Source of the DNA: Epiperipatus broadwayi
Taxonomy: Eukaryota; Onychophora; Udeonychophora; Euonychophora; Peripatidae
DNA length: 64,000 bases
Assembly: GCA_028023455.1 (NCBI GenBank)
Contig: JAQFVV010012544.1
Coordinates: 1,312,501-1,376,500, forward strand
Direction: 5' to 3'
Numbering within the stretch: position 1 is the first letter of the stretch; each line of letters begins with the position of its first letter. Shown here piece by piece: positions 24,610 to 36,897 of the stretch. The translations under genes and the position numbers were made by a program. The notes below the pieces were generated by a model. The model had not been told where the DNA came from and did no database searches. It was given only the letters and a program-made list of their open reading frames with translations.

Positions 24610-25265
24610 TTCACATTCCCTAGGGTCATTTTTGTTTCTTGAAGTAGGGAGTATAACCTCAAGTACCTTTCTAGTTTGCTTTTTCTGGATTGTGGGTTTG
24701 CAAATGCTACATTCTGGTTTTGAGGGATTTCCCTGTACTATGGGGGTATTCTGATCTTGTTATGATTCTATTTTCTTTATATGTCCAGATGTATGGGGGA
24801 TTATTTCGAAATGATTTAAAAAAGCAAGTAAGTATAAATACTGTGTGTAATTAAGTTACTTTAGGAGGAGAGTGTTTTGGTAATTGTTGAGTTTGAAAAT
24901 TATCATATTAAATAGTACCAAGTTATATTACTATAGGTTAGTATTATAAGAAAAACTAACAGTAAATTATCTAAATTTTTAATATATTTTTATTTTAAAA
25001 AAAAGTCAAAAGGATTAAGAAAACTAATATTTAGTTCAACAAAATGTGTGAATAAATCCACTAAATTTCCTATCAGTAAACTATTTGGAAGCTTGCTTGA
25101 AATTCATTGGTAAATTATGGAACAGAAGAGAGGATTAGTGATGAAAACTGAAGAATTTATAGAAGCACATTTTTTCCCAGTGCTATATAAAAATTTATAT
25201 ATTTATTTATGTGGAGTATTTCAAAATTGTATGCATCTATTATCCAGAAGTATGTTACATATAGT
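24610..25265. other. Flank of gypsy relic, nothing recognised
   Basis: This is where gag and the 5' LTR would be expected on the minus strand. I see no Cys-His knuckle or LTR ends. The open frame at 25117-25329 runs into the next palindrome. Confidence 0.4.
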
Positions 25266-25267
25266 GA

Positions 25268-25622
25268 ATATTTGTATTTTTTATATTGGATTAGTTCCAT
25301 CATCTAATATGTGTGTTGAATGTCTTTAGAACAATTTAATTTTATTTAAATATTCCAAATACATTCAACTGTTAATAATACCACAGCAAACAGGTTAGAA
25401 TATGCGCAATGTTTCAAAAAGTTTGCTGTGATATTACTAACAGTTGGTGTATATATTAACTTGTTTGATGTGATATTACTAACAGCTGGTGCATATACTA
25501 ACATGTTTGCTGTGATATTACTAACAGTTGAATGTATTTGGAATATTTAAATAAAATTAAATTGTTCTAAAGACATTTAACTCACATATTAGGTGATGGA
25601 AATAGTCCAATATAAAAATACA
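25268..25622. repeat. Palindrome with internal 43-bp tandem repeat
   Basis: The left arm (to about 25395) contains CCATCATCTAATATGTGTG, AGAACAATTTAATTTTATTT and AACTGTTAATAATACCACAG. The right arm (from about 25495) is its reverse complement, ending ATTAGGTGATGG. Between them TTTGCTGTGATATTACTAAC recurs three times with a period of about 43 bp. The arms share AATATTCCAAATACATTCAA and GGTTAG...TTTCAAA blocks with the 14.4- and 42.3-kb repeats, so it belongs to the same family. Confidence 0.85.
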
Positions 25623-25934
25623 ACTACAACACCATCATCACAAACCTTCAGAAAAACATATAGTGAATATGACTGTATTTATAAAGTTGAAAACTTTTAT
25701 AAAATATTATTTGAAAAGAAATTATTGGAAAAGATGGAAATGCAATTTACCTCTGAACTTTATAAGACATTCAAAATGAGCTATAAAATATATCACTCTC
25801 TCTATAATATTTATGACATTATTTTAAATGATTACAGTTTAAAAATATTTATCTTTGAAACAAATTTTATATTTGGATTACTGAAGGAAGTTATTTCAAA
25901 GATAAATGCTATGAAAAATATAATTTCCTGTTAA

Positions 25935-26005
25935 GCGTTTATGGCCTAGCAGTTAGCATACCAGCCTTCCAAGCAGCCAGCCTGGGATCGCTTCCTGGTC
26001 AACGC
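25935..26005 (+). tRNA. tRNA-Gly(UCC)-like pseudogene or SINE head
   Basis: The 71-nt segment follows a tRNA-Gly(UCC) layout: acceptor GCGTTTA with TCAACGC (six of seven paired), box A TGGCCTAGCAGTTAGCA, an anticodon loop CTTCCAA, box B-like GGGATCGCTTCC and a TTT following the acceptor stem. The anticodon stem has two mismatches and the T-loop has lost the standard TTCRA sequence, so a functional tRNA is unlikely. It sits immediately before the 399-bp array at 26.0 kb, separated only by a short TA run. It could be a tRNA pseudogene or the head of a SINE. Confidence 0.7.
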
Positions 26006-26107
26006 TTTGATATATATATAGATAGCGTTCTACCAAAACACCGTCAAGCGTATGTTTGTTTACATAAATGTCAGAGCAAGCATTCACTATCTCTAACTTT
26101 AGTTCCA

Positions 26108-26151
26108 TCTTCAGATCATGATTTCAAGCTATTTGCTATCATCAGTGAAGG
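26108..26151 (-). ncRNA. Hammerhead ribozyme, array 1 copy 1
   Basis: Minus strand: stem I CCUUCA with UGAAGA (one mismatch at the outer pair), CUGAUGA, stem II AGC/GCU with an AAAUA loop (after a U-U mismatch), GAAA, stem III A-U and U-A with a CAUG loop, cleavage triplet AUC. All core bases are kept. Confidence 0.75.
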
Positions 26152-26492
26152 ACAGGAATAAGAAACTAGATCTAAACACAAACTCTGAGCATTTATGAAA
26201 CAGTTTCTATTCAGCTAGACACATAATGTCTTCAAACTCAGCATAGCAAGCCAGATAGCTATATGGGTCTGATATCAGTTCAGCATCACCACATAGTAGA
26301 AGCCTCTGCAATATATATCATTGCAAGAAAGACCTCAAAGGTATATTTATGAAAAACAAAAATACACAAGTTAAAACTTGCTAACACTTGTATTTATGAC
26401 AATAGATGGTGTTCTACCAAAAACACTGTCAAGCGTATGTTTGTTTACATAAACATCAGAGCAAGCATTCACTATCTCTAACTTTAGTTCCA

Positions 26493-26536
26493 CCTTCAGA
26501 TCATGATTTCAAGCTATTTGCTATCGTCAGTGAAGG
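26493..26536 (-). ncRNA. Hammerhead ribozyme, array 1 copy 2
   Basis: Minus strand: stem I CCUUCA/UGAAGG is fully paired. The core is CUGACGA (position 7 is free in the consensus), stem II AGC/GCU, GAAA, stem III as in copy 1, triplet AUC. All core bases are kept. The only weak point is the U-U opposition at the base of stem II, where active hammerheads usually have G-C. Confidence 0.8.
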
Positions 26537-26842
26537 ACAAAAATAAGAAACTAGATCTAAACACAAACTCTGAGTGTTTATGAAACAGTTTCTATTCAGC
26601 TTGCAAGCGTGAATCTTTTAGACACGTAATGTCTTCAAATTCAGCATTGCAAGCCAGATATATATTGCAGAGGCTTCTACTATGTGGTGATGCTGAACTG
26701 ATATCAGAACCATGTAGCTATCTGGCTTGCTATGCTGAGTTTGAAGACATTATGTGTCTAAAAGATTCACGCTTGCAAGCTGAATAGAAACTGCTTCATA
26801 AATGCTTAGAGTTTGTGTTTAGATCTAGTTTCTTATTCCTGT

Positions 26843-26886
26843 CCTTCACTGATGATAGCAAATAGCTTAAAATCATGATCTGAAGG
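26843..26886 (+). ncRNA. Hammerhead ribozyme, array 1 copy 3 (damaged)
   Basis: Plus strand: stem I CCUUCA/UGAAGG and CUGAUGA are kept, but GAAA is changed to AAAA, removing the invariant G12. Predicted inactive. Confidence 0.72.
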
Positions 26887-27245
26887 TGGAACTAAAGTTA
26901 AAGATAGTCAATGCTTGCTCTGATGTTTATGTAAACAAACATACACTTGATGGTGTTTTTGGTAGAACGCCATCTATTGTCATAAATACAAGCATTAGCA
27001 AGTTTTAACTTGTGTTTTTTTGTTTTTCATAAATATACCTTTGAGGTCTTTCTTGCAATGATATATATTGCAGAGGCTTCTACTATGTGGTGATGCTGAA
27101 CTGATATCAGACCCATGTAGCTATCTGGCTTGCTATGCTGAGTTTGAAGACATTACATGTCTAAAAGATTCATGCTTGCAAGCTGAATAGAAACTGTTTC
27201 ATAAACGCTCAGAGTTTGTGTTTAGATCTAGTTTCTTATTCCTGT

Positions 27246-27289
27246 CCTTCACTGACGATAGCAAATAGCTTGAAATCATGATCTGAAGG
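27246..27289 (+). ncRNA. Hammerhead ribozyme, array 1 copy 4
   Basis: Plus strand: stem I CCUUCA/UGAAGG is fully paired, core CUGACGA and GAAA are kept, stem III U-A and A-U with CAUG loop, triplet AUC. Same sequence as copy 2 in the motif. Confidence 0.8.
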
Positions 27290-27440
27290 TGGAACTAAAG
27301 TTAGAGATAGTGAATGCTTGCTCTGATATTTATGTAAACAAACATATGCTTGAAGGTGTTTTTCGTAGAACACCATCTATTATCATAAATACAAGCATTA
27401 GCAAGTTTTAACTTGTGTTTTTTTGTTTTTCATATATATA

Positions 27441-29574
27441 TATATGTAATTGCTAAAAAGAAAATTGGCATATTAAATAAGTGAATATTATACCTGCTTT
27501 TCTAATTGCTATAATTTAATTTTAAAAAAAAGGAAAAATGGATAATGAATGTAAAAATATATTTTATCAAGAATAAATAACATTTTAGTATTTAAAACCT
27601 GGATTCATTTATTGCTCCATTATGTGCATTATTGAATTAAGATGCAAAAATGTAAATATATCTGTTTATCCTAGACTATGAGTTCATTGGATATGACCAT
27701 GAATGATGCATCTATTCCTGAACAAATTGGAAACTACATATGTGCACAGAAAAAACTTACCTTTCAAAATGAATTATTAAATACTATTGAATAGATAATT
27801 GTTATTCTGGAAAGATTTACAGAAATGGACTGTATTGAATATCTTTTAATAACATGATGAACAATATTTTCAAGAATTTTACCAGATTTTAAAAGTCAAG
27901 GATTTTTTATTGTTATTTTTATGCATTGGGGAAGAAAGTTTGAAAGAGAAGAAAGCTTTGGACAATACTCATTGCCTAGTGACCATGCAACCCTAGTTTA
28001 TTAGCAGAACTTTTAAATAAAAACTTGCAGAAAAAAAAAGTCTAACATTAGAATTACAATTTACTTTTAGGTTTTATTAGACATTGCATTATTGGGCACT
28101 TTTAATTATCATAATTTTAATTTTTAAATCATTTAACAATTTGTTTTAATTTTTTGGAAAACAGTTCTTTTAAAGTATGTTAGCTTATAATGAGTGCTGT
28201 GTAAATGGAATTTATGATTTTTTATATTATTTTGTAATTGGACCAGAAGACATCAAAATAGGTAATTTAAATTGTTTTAATTATCATATGGTATATATTT
28301 TAAGAGTTGCTTGGAATTTAAAGATTCATATTATGCTAAAGAATGAATGGATATATGGATGTGTGAATACATACAGATTTTATTAAGAGATATAAGCTAT
28401 AAATAAAAATATGCATATATTTTGTTTTATATTATAAAGTTTGTTATGACTTTAATAATTACCATAATTTTGTATGATTTTTGCTAAGTAAACAATATTA
28501 TATTTATTTTATATATGACTATTGATCACATATTTTAATCAAAGTCATTTATATTTGTGGCTAAGCTTAAGTGTGTGAAACCATTTCTTAAAGCATTCAT
28601 GGTTTGATTAATTAATGTCTTAACTTTGTTTAATTGCTTAGTTTATTTTGCAATGTAGATTGTTAAATCTATTTGGAATTTAGATGATAGTGAATGGGAG
28701 AGTATGAAATGAAACTCTTGATGTTTATATTTTTAGGGTATGTCAAGAAGTTAGAAAGATTAACCTATTTTTTATTGAAGTAGATGTTATAGAAATACAG
28801 TTAACATGGTCCTTTATTATTGTATTTATTTACATGGACAGTGTTTGATATTTGTATTTTGATGTTCTGTAAGAGCTGAAAAGAAAGCCAAGACATTATT
28901 TCCTATTGATATTAGATTAAGTCATACCTATTATTTCACACTGCTTTCCACATGGATTAATGAATTATTTTATACTATTGAGTCTTTACTCTAATTATTC
29001 CTTCATATCCTATACATTATTCATTAGTAACATATCATGGAGTTTAGTATTCTGAAAGTAGTATAATGAATAAACTTAGAATGATGAATTGTTTTAAAAA
29101 AAAGCAAGATAGGATTTGAATTGAGTAGAAATGCAAATGATCTTGAATGTTTAATATTGATGATGAAAATGATAAAGGAATCTAAACTATTCTTAATATA
29201 TTTTTTAAATATATATTTTTTCTGATTTTTCATAAATCAATAATATTTTTGAAGCAATGCATATTTTATAAATAAACACATCAAAATGAGGGATATGGAG
29301 TGTATTATAAATGCTTATATTTTTTATTTAATTTTATATTTTGTTTTTTTTTAATATGAACATATAATAAAACTTAGAGTGGTACTAAGCAAAATATTTT
29401 AATACATGAACAAACATTATTCGATTGACATATATTTTCTGAATAGAAAATGAACCTAAATATATTTTATTTATTGGTAATAAATTTAACATAATTGTAG
29501 GAGTAAATATTGAAATTTTGGATCATTTCTTTATGATAGAAAAAGCCAGAGTAAAGGATTATACTTTGTAATTT
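27441..29574. other. A+T-rich DNA, nothing recognised
   Basis: Several small open frames (for example 28177-28386, + and 29024-29233, -) have no motif or repeat support. Confidence 0.5.
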
Positions 29575-29577
29575 TTC

Positions 29578-29590
29578 TATATAGAAGTAT
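29578..29590. repeat. Left 13-bp direct repeat flanking the 337-bp array
   Basis: TATATAGAAGTAT here is identical to 31927-31939 on the other side of the array. It reads as a target site duplication, or the two or so outermost bases may belong to the element end. Confidence 0.75.
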
Positions 29591-31930
29591 AGAATGACAG
29601 CCTGTTAAGCTAATTGCGCAGACACTGTGAGAATGTTATTAATAAATGAATACCTTCGAACAACCACATGATATAGTATTTGTATAAGAGTAAAAAGGAA
29701 TCCTCTTACCCTTATGACTCAAATGTTTATATATGAGCAAATCTAAAGTAGTTGTAATGAAGGCGTGACTACATAATAGTCACTTTAAATCACTATATAT
29801 AATGTCTGTATGAATGACGCCGATGAAATTTTCTAGAATTTACTAAACGCCACTCTAAACGAAACTAAATCATATACATGAATAAACATTTATTTTATAA
29901 CGTCTTGCATGCGATTATAATTACGATAGAATGACAGCCTGTTAAGCTAATTGTGCAGATGCTGTGAGAATGTTATTAATAAATGAATACCTTCAAACAA
30001 CCACATGATATAGTACTTGTATAAGAGTAAAAAGGAATCCTCTTACCCTTACGACTCAAATGTTTATATATGAGCAAATCTAAAGTAGTTGTAACGAAGG
30101 CATGACTACATAATAGTCACTTTAAATCACTATATATAATGTCTGTATGAATGATGCCGATGAAATTTTCTAGAATTTACTAAACGCCACTCTAAATGAA
30201 ACTAAATCATATACATGAATAAACATTTATTTTATAATGTCTTGCGTGCGATTATAATTACGATAGAATGACAGCCTGTTAAGCTAATTGCGCAGACGCT
30301 GTGAGAATGTTATTAATAAATGAATACCTTCGAACAACCACATGATATAGTATTTGTATAAGAGTAAAAAGGAATCCTCTTACCCTTACGACTCAAATGT
30401 TTATATATGAGCAAATCTAAAGTAGTTGTAACGAAGGCGTGACTACATAATAGTCACTTTAAATCACTATATATAATGTCTGTATTAATAACATTCTCAC
30501 AGCGTCTGTGCAATTAGCTTAACAGGCTGTCATTCTATCGTAATTATAATTGCACGCAAGACGTTATAAAATAAATGTTTATTCATGTATATGATTTAGT
30601 TTTGTTTAGAGTGGCATTTAGTAAATTCTAGAAAATTTCATCGGCGTCATTCATACAGACATTATATATAGTGATTTAAAGTGACTATTATGTAGTCACG
30701 CCTTCGTTACAACTACTTTAGATTTGCTCATATATAAACATTTGAGTCATAAGGGTAAGAGGATTCCTTTTTACTCTTATACAAATACTATATCATGTGG
30801 TTGTTCGAAGGTATTCATTTATTAATAACATTCTCACAGCGTCTGCGCAATTAGCTTAACAGGCTGTCATTCTATCGTAATTATAATCGCATGCAAGACG
30901 TTATAAAATAAATGTTTATTCATGTATATGATTTAGTTTCGTTTAGAGTGGCGTTTAGTAAATTCTAGAAAATTTCATCGGCGTCATTCATACAGACATT
31001 ATATATAGTGATTTAAAGTGACTATTATGTAGTCACGCCTTCATTACAACTACTTTAGATTTGCTCATATATAAACATTTGAGTCGTAAGGGTAAGAGGA
31101 TTCCTTTTTACTCTTATACAAATACTATATCATGTGGTTGTTCGAAGGTATTCATTTATTAATAACATTCTCACAGCATCTGCACAATTAGCTTAACAGG
31201 CTGTCATTCTATCGTAATTATAATCGCACGCAAGACGTTATAAAATAAATGTTTATTCATGTATATGATTTAGTTTCGTTTAGAGTGGTCTTTAGTAAAT
31301 TCTAGAAAATTTCATCGGCGTCATTCATACAGACATTATATATAGTGATTTAAAGTGACTATTATGTAGTCACGCCTTCATTACAACTACTTTAGATTTG
31401 CTCATATATAAACATTTGAGTCGTAAGGGTAAGAGGATTCCTTTTTACTCTTATACAAATACTATATCATGTGGTTGTTCGAAGGTATTCATTTATTAAT
31501 AACATTCTCACAGCATCTGCGCAATTAGCTTAACAGGCTGTCATTCTATCGTAATTATAATCACACGCAAGACGTTATAAAATAAATGTTTATCCATGTA
31601 TATATTTAGTTTCGTTTAGAGTGGTCTTTAGTAAATTCTAGAAAATTTCATCGGCGTCATTCATACAGACATTATATATAGTGATTTAAAGTGACTATTA
31701 TGAAGTCACGCCTTCGTTACAACTACTTTAGATTTGCTCATATATAAACATTTGAGTCGTAAGGGTAAGAGGATTCCTTTTTACTCTTATACAAATACTA
31801 TATCATGTGGTTGTTCGAAGGTATTCATTTATTAATAACATTTTCACAGCGTCTGCGCAATTAGCTTAACAGGCTGTCATTCTATCGTAATTATAATCGC
31901 ACGCAAGACATTATAAAATAAATGTTTATA
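29591..31930. repeat. 337-bp unit array: about 2.6 direct then about 4 inverted copies
   Basis: AGAATGACAGCCTGTTAAGC starts direct units at 29591, 29928 and 30265, exactly 337 bp apart. The third direct unit is cut at about 30485 and joined to inverted units, whose matching point CATTCTATCG lies at 30531, 30868, 31205, 31542 and 31878 (337, 337, 337, 336). Units differ by few bases, mostly C/T or G/A changes at CpG-like sites, so amplification was recent relative to the other repeats. The array lies between two copies of a 13-bp direct repeat, which suggests that the whole array, or the founder unit, was inserted as mobile DNA. No hammerhead or open frame was found in the unit. It has a short internal palindrome GTGACTA...TAGTCAC. 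Confidence 0.95.
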
Positions 31931-31939
31931 TAGAAGTAT
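31927..31939. repeat. Right 13-bp direct repeat flanking the 337-bp array
   Basis: TATATAGAAGTAT, identical to 29578-29590. Confidence 0.75.
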
Positions 31940-32525
<586 letters not shown>

Positions 32526-35500
32526 GCTTGATTATTAAATAGTAAATGTAGTACCAATTGTTAGTTAGGTTAAGTGTAGGAATATTATATTTTTTTATTA
32601 TTATTATTATTATTATTGTTTAAGTGATGTAAAATCCCTCATCATACTTGGTTATAAGATATAATAAATTAATTAGTGATTTTGTTTAAAGAACCTGAAA
32701 TGATTATATTTTAAATAACAGAGATTATAATTTATCTAGTATAATATTAGATTATTTGTAATATTTTAAAGTCATAAAGATGATATAGATTTATATTATT
32801 ATTTGAATAGAAGGGGGATAGCATTCTTATGCCATTGAGATTTAATCCTTAGGGAAATGTATTCAATGTAGACCAACAACTATACCTTTTACCAAATGCC
32901 TCATGATTATTATTAAATATTATTTATTTACATAATCAAACCATATATTCTTTATTATTAATTTGAGCTAGTCAAATGATAAAAAATTATCTTAGGATAT
33001 TATTAATACTTGATTTTACTATATTAAAAGCAGGGTTGAGCTGGAGCGTTTATTGCGTATATTTCGATTGACCAGATGGTGAGGATACAACGTATATATT
33101 ATTGATTCTTTGTTCAACATTTAGAGTGCTTTTAAGTCATAGCCTAGGGAGAGTGATTTACTCCCCTTACATAAATAAATTCTTTGTTTGGTTATAGATA
33201 GTACTTATAAGGTAGTAAAGAGCCGAATAAGAACATGTATAATTGATGTATATATATATTTATAAATATAAAAAAAAAATTTCTTCAGCATATTTCTAGT
33301 AATGACCACTAGAGAGTGCATAAAGCTACAGAACATTACTTGTCATATGACAAATTTTAACAATGGCATCTTGAGAAGTTTCTTGTTAGAACAAAAATTG
33401 ATTAGTTTATATTAAATTAAGTTCTATATCGAGTTGTCTATTATTTTAGTTTATTTATAATTTACCAATTTATTAAGAGTTCATAAGTTTTGAGCAACAT
33501 TATGGTTATATAAATTTAATGAAAAATGACTATAGGTAATGAAATATATATATATAATACTTTCATTTGTTGTAATCATTTTGTTTAAGAATTGATTATA
33601 AATACATATTTAAAATTCTACTAGAGTACTCTCTATTATCTCTATTTTGCTCATGCATTAATTAGTGATCTTTCATTTTCTCTATGTATTTCAGGGGTAA
33701 TTTTTTGTTTATTTTGGTTGAGTGGTTTGGCTTTGCACTTTTTTTCAATCTTTGTATTGATTTTTCATTAGAATTAATAGTTATAGTATGACTTCCATTA
33801 TTCTATAGTTCTTTAGTTTCTAGATTTTTCTTTACCCAACATAGGATTTATGATTTGGTTTTTAAAATTGTTATTTTTTATTTAAAAATCTGAGCTAGTA
33901 CTCATTGGATATTTATTCCAAACATTTTAGTTATTTTTATTTAGTTATTTTTATTTAGCAAGATTAAAACATCCCCCAATCTGTTCATTATATAATAGGA
34001 ATTTACTAGCTGGATTTACATTTCATTAGTCCAAACTAATTTTATTCATAAACTGCTTAATCAGAGTGTTGTGATAAGTGAATTTAGAAAGTAGTTTTAA
34101 ATTTTTAGAATTAGTTTTAATACTAATATTTAATTTTAGTCATATTATTAGCTTACTTCAATTTGTTAGGAACATTTTTTTTTTGTCAGTCAAAGGATTT
34201 TTTTAGAAAAAAAAGAAATCATTAGTATATATATATTAATAAACCAAAGTATTACATGCTTGAATATGGGGGGAAGGTTATTATTTTTTCTATCTCTCTA
34301 ATTTATCAAACAATGATTTTATAATAATTAAAAACTGGTTGTCACTAAAAAAGTTTTGAGTGGGAATACTCTTAAATTTATTCATCTGAAACTTAGATGC
34401 ATGACTGAATTTTTATCCATATTAATTCTTATGTGTCACATAGACAAAAGAATAACTTGAAGTGAGTCCATCTTTACAGTGAATGAAGAAAGTTTTAATT
34501 TGATATCCAGACAATGATCATTTTATAAAAGAAATCTTGAAAAATAATATCAATCCTTAATTTTGTTTTATATATGGAAATATTAAAATTAGATACAGCA
34601 TTGCATAATGAATAGACATCAATTATTGATAATATGTAGATATTATTATTACAGTTTTAAAATGTGTATATCATTTGCCAATTACTATATATTTGGTTAT
34701 AAAGTGATATAATAAAAGCTATTAGCTATTAAATTATTATAATTTTTTATAATATTTTATGTGTATTTTTGTGCAATATTATTACTTTCTTATTCAAAGC
34801 CTTTCACTGCTGTCAAAAAGAGGTCACTTTTTCTTTATGTCACACTTATTTTCATCATAAGGAAGGCTTGCCAGAATTTATAATGTAGTATGAGAAAAAA
34901 TATTGAAGGATTATATATTACTTTACATAATTTTGTTCTAGTACTAATTAATAGACTACAGATGACATTGACATTTAAAAGCTTTTAAAAGTTTCAGGTT
35001 GTTGCTTTTCATCAGCACTTATTCATGCATAAGACATCTTTTACTTTTACAACAATTTTATTAGTATTAATCCATTAATCATCACATTATCACCATTTTC
35101 TATGCTTACACAAGCAGTTAAATCAGAGGCATAACTTTCCGTACCTTAATGCAAACCAGAGTAATCAATGGATTGAAGGTTTGTTTATAAAATCCCTATC
35201 TAGTGTCTATTCATCTAATATACCTGGACTACTCCTGAAGGGTTGCATTAGATCCTAACATCTAATTGCAGTGCTCTCAGATCCAAAACTCTTCTCTGAT
35301 TAAAGCCACAAGCTAGAAACTAGTCTGGGATATTGGATAGAGTAGGTTCGAAATAGTGATTTTAGGTGTGAACCTTTTTGCAACCTATTGATTATCTGCC
35401 TTACACTGACTGGCACTACTTTATGGAGAATTTGGCCTTGATTTTATTATTTCTAAGTAAGTTTATCCTCATATTTTGTAACCCAAAATGTAAGAATTAA

Positions 35501-35580
35501 TAAATTATTTATATAGTACAATTTACATCTTGTAACACAAAATAAAGAAACGAATAAATTATTTGTATACTACAATTTAA
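32526..35580. other. A+T-rich DNA with minor repeat traces
   Basis: Nothing coding is seen. Bases 35130-35430 are richer in G+C than their surroundings. They share AGGATCTAATGCAACCCT (in reverse complement) with about 61370 and an AGAGTAATCAATGG block with the loop of the palindrome at 8.2 kb, so a dispersed repeat of unknown type is present there. Confidence 0.45.
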
Positions 35581-35729
35581 TATATATATATATGAAAAAC
35601 AAAAAACAAGTTAAAAACTTGCTAACACTTGTATGTATGTCAACAGATGGCGTTCTATCAAAAACAGCATCAAGCGTATGTTTACATAAACGTCAGAGCA
35701 TGCATTCACTATCTCTAACTTTAATTCCA

Positions 35730-35773
35730 CTTTCAGATCATGGTTTCAAGCTATTTGCTATCATCAGTGAAAG
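35730..35773 (-). ncRNA. Hammerhead ribozyme, array 2 copy 1
   Basis: Minus strand: stem I CUUUCA/UGAAAG fully paired, core CUGAUGA and GAAA kept, stem II AGC/GCU with an AAAUA loop, triplet AUC. Stem III has a C-A mismatch in its second pair because GAAAC replaces GAAAU. Confidence 0.75.
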
Positions 35774-36128
35774 ACAGGAATTTTAGAAACTAGATCTAAA
35801 CACAAACTCTGAGTGTTTATGAAACAGTTTCTATTCAGCTTGCAAGCGTGAATCTTTTAGACACATAATGTCTTCAAACTCAGCATAGCAAGCCAGATAG
35901 CTATATGGGTCTGATCTCAGTTCAGCATCACCATATAGTAGAAGCCTCTGCAATATATATCATTGCTAGAAAGACCTCAAAGGTACATTTATGAAAAACA
36001 AAAAACAAGTTAAAAACTTGTTAATGCTTATATTTATGTCAACAGATGGCATTCTACCAAAAACATCGTCAAGCGTATGTTTACATAAACGTCAGAGCAT
36101 GCATTCACTATCTCTAACTTTAATTCCA

Positions 36129-36172
36129 CTTTCAGATCATGATTTCAAGCTATTTGCTATCATCAGTGAAAG
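36129..36172 (-). ncRNA. Hammerhead ribozyme, array 2 copy 2
   Basis: Minus strand: stem I CUUUCA/UGAAAG, CUGAUGA, stem II AGC/GCU, GAAA, stem III with both pairs and a CAUG loop, triplet AUC. This is the best-preserved copy in array 2. Confidence 0.8.
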
Positions 36173-36498
36173 ACAGGAATTTTAGAAACTAGATCTAAAC
36201 ACAAACTCTGAGCATTTATGAAACAGTTTCTATTCAGCTTGCAAGCGTGAATCTTTTAGACACGTAATGTTTGTTTTTCATAAATGTACCTTTGAGGTCT
36301 TTCTAGCAATGATATATATTGCAGAGGCTTCTACTATGTGGTGATGCTGAACTGAGATCACACCCATATAGCTATCTGGCTTGCTATGCTGAGTTTGAAG
36401 ACATTACGTGTCTAAAAGATTCACGCTTGCAAGCTGACTAGAAACTGTTTCATAAATGCTCAGAGTTTGTGTTTAGATCTAGTTTCTAAAATTCCTGT

Positions 36499-36542
36499 CT
36501 TTCACTGATTATAGCAAATAGCTTGAAATCATGATCTGAAAG
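36499..36542 (+). ncRNA. Hammerhead ribozyme, array 2 copy 3 (damaged)
   Basis: Plus strand: stem I CUUUCA/UGAAAG kept, but the core reads CUGAUUA, losing invariant G8. Predicted inactive. Confidence 0.7.
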
Positions 36543-36897
36543 AGGAATTAAAGTTAGAGATAGTGAATGCATGCTCTGATGTTTATGTAAACATACGCTT
36601 GACGGTGTTTTTGATAGAACGCCATCTGTTTACATAAATACAAGCGTTAGCAAGTTTTTAACTTGTTTTTTGCTTTTCATAAATGTACTTTTGAGGTCTT
36701 TCTAGCAATGATATATATTGCAGAGGCTTCTACTATGTGGTGATGCTGAACTGAGATCAGACCCATATAGCTATCTGGCTTGCTATGCTGAGTTTGAAGA
36801 TATTACGTGTCTAAAAGATTCAAGCTTGCAAGCTGAATAGAAACTGTTTCATAAACGCTCAGAGTTTGTGTTTAGATCTAGTTTCTAAAATTCCTGT

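Larger units (their letters stand above)
26011..27440. repeat. Retrozyme-like 399-bp repeats, array 1 (two direct + two inverted)
   Basis: A unit of about 399 bp occurs twice in direct orientation (GGTGTTCTACC-type start at about 26024 and 26406) and then twice inverted, with the turning point at about 26655. The direct copy stops at GCAAGCCAGATA and the inverted copy begins at TATATTGCAGAGGCTTC, so a short part of the unit is missing at the turn. Both ends sit in TA runs. Every unit carries a 44-nt hammerhead motif on the strand that is minus in the first two units and plus in the last two. There is no open frame shared by the units, which fits a non-coding, non-autonomous element. Array 2 at 35.6 kb is the mirror image in its outer ends. 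Confidence 0.92.

Noticed and set aside
29591-31930. Hammerhead in the 337-bp unit (CCGATGAAA ... CGAAAC on the direct strand).
   Set aside because: CUGANGA is not matched (CCGATGA), and the bases between it and GAAAC do not form a stem II, so the resemblance is superficial.
35592-36185. Two similar 64-codon open frames in tandem, suggestive of a small duplicated gene.
   Set aside because: They are the same frame in two copies of the 399-bp repeat; array 1 does not keep the frame, and there is no coding signature.
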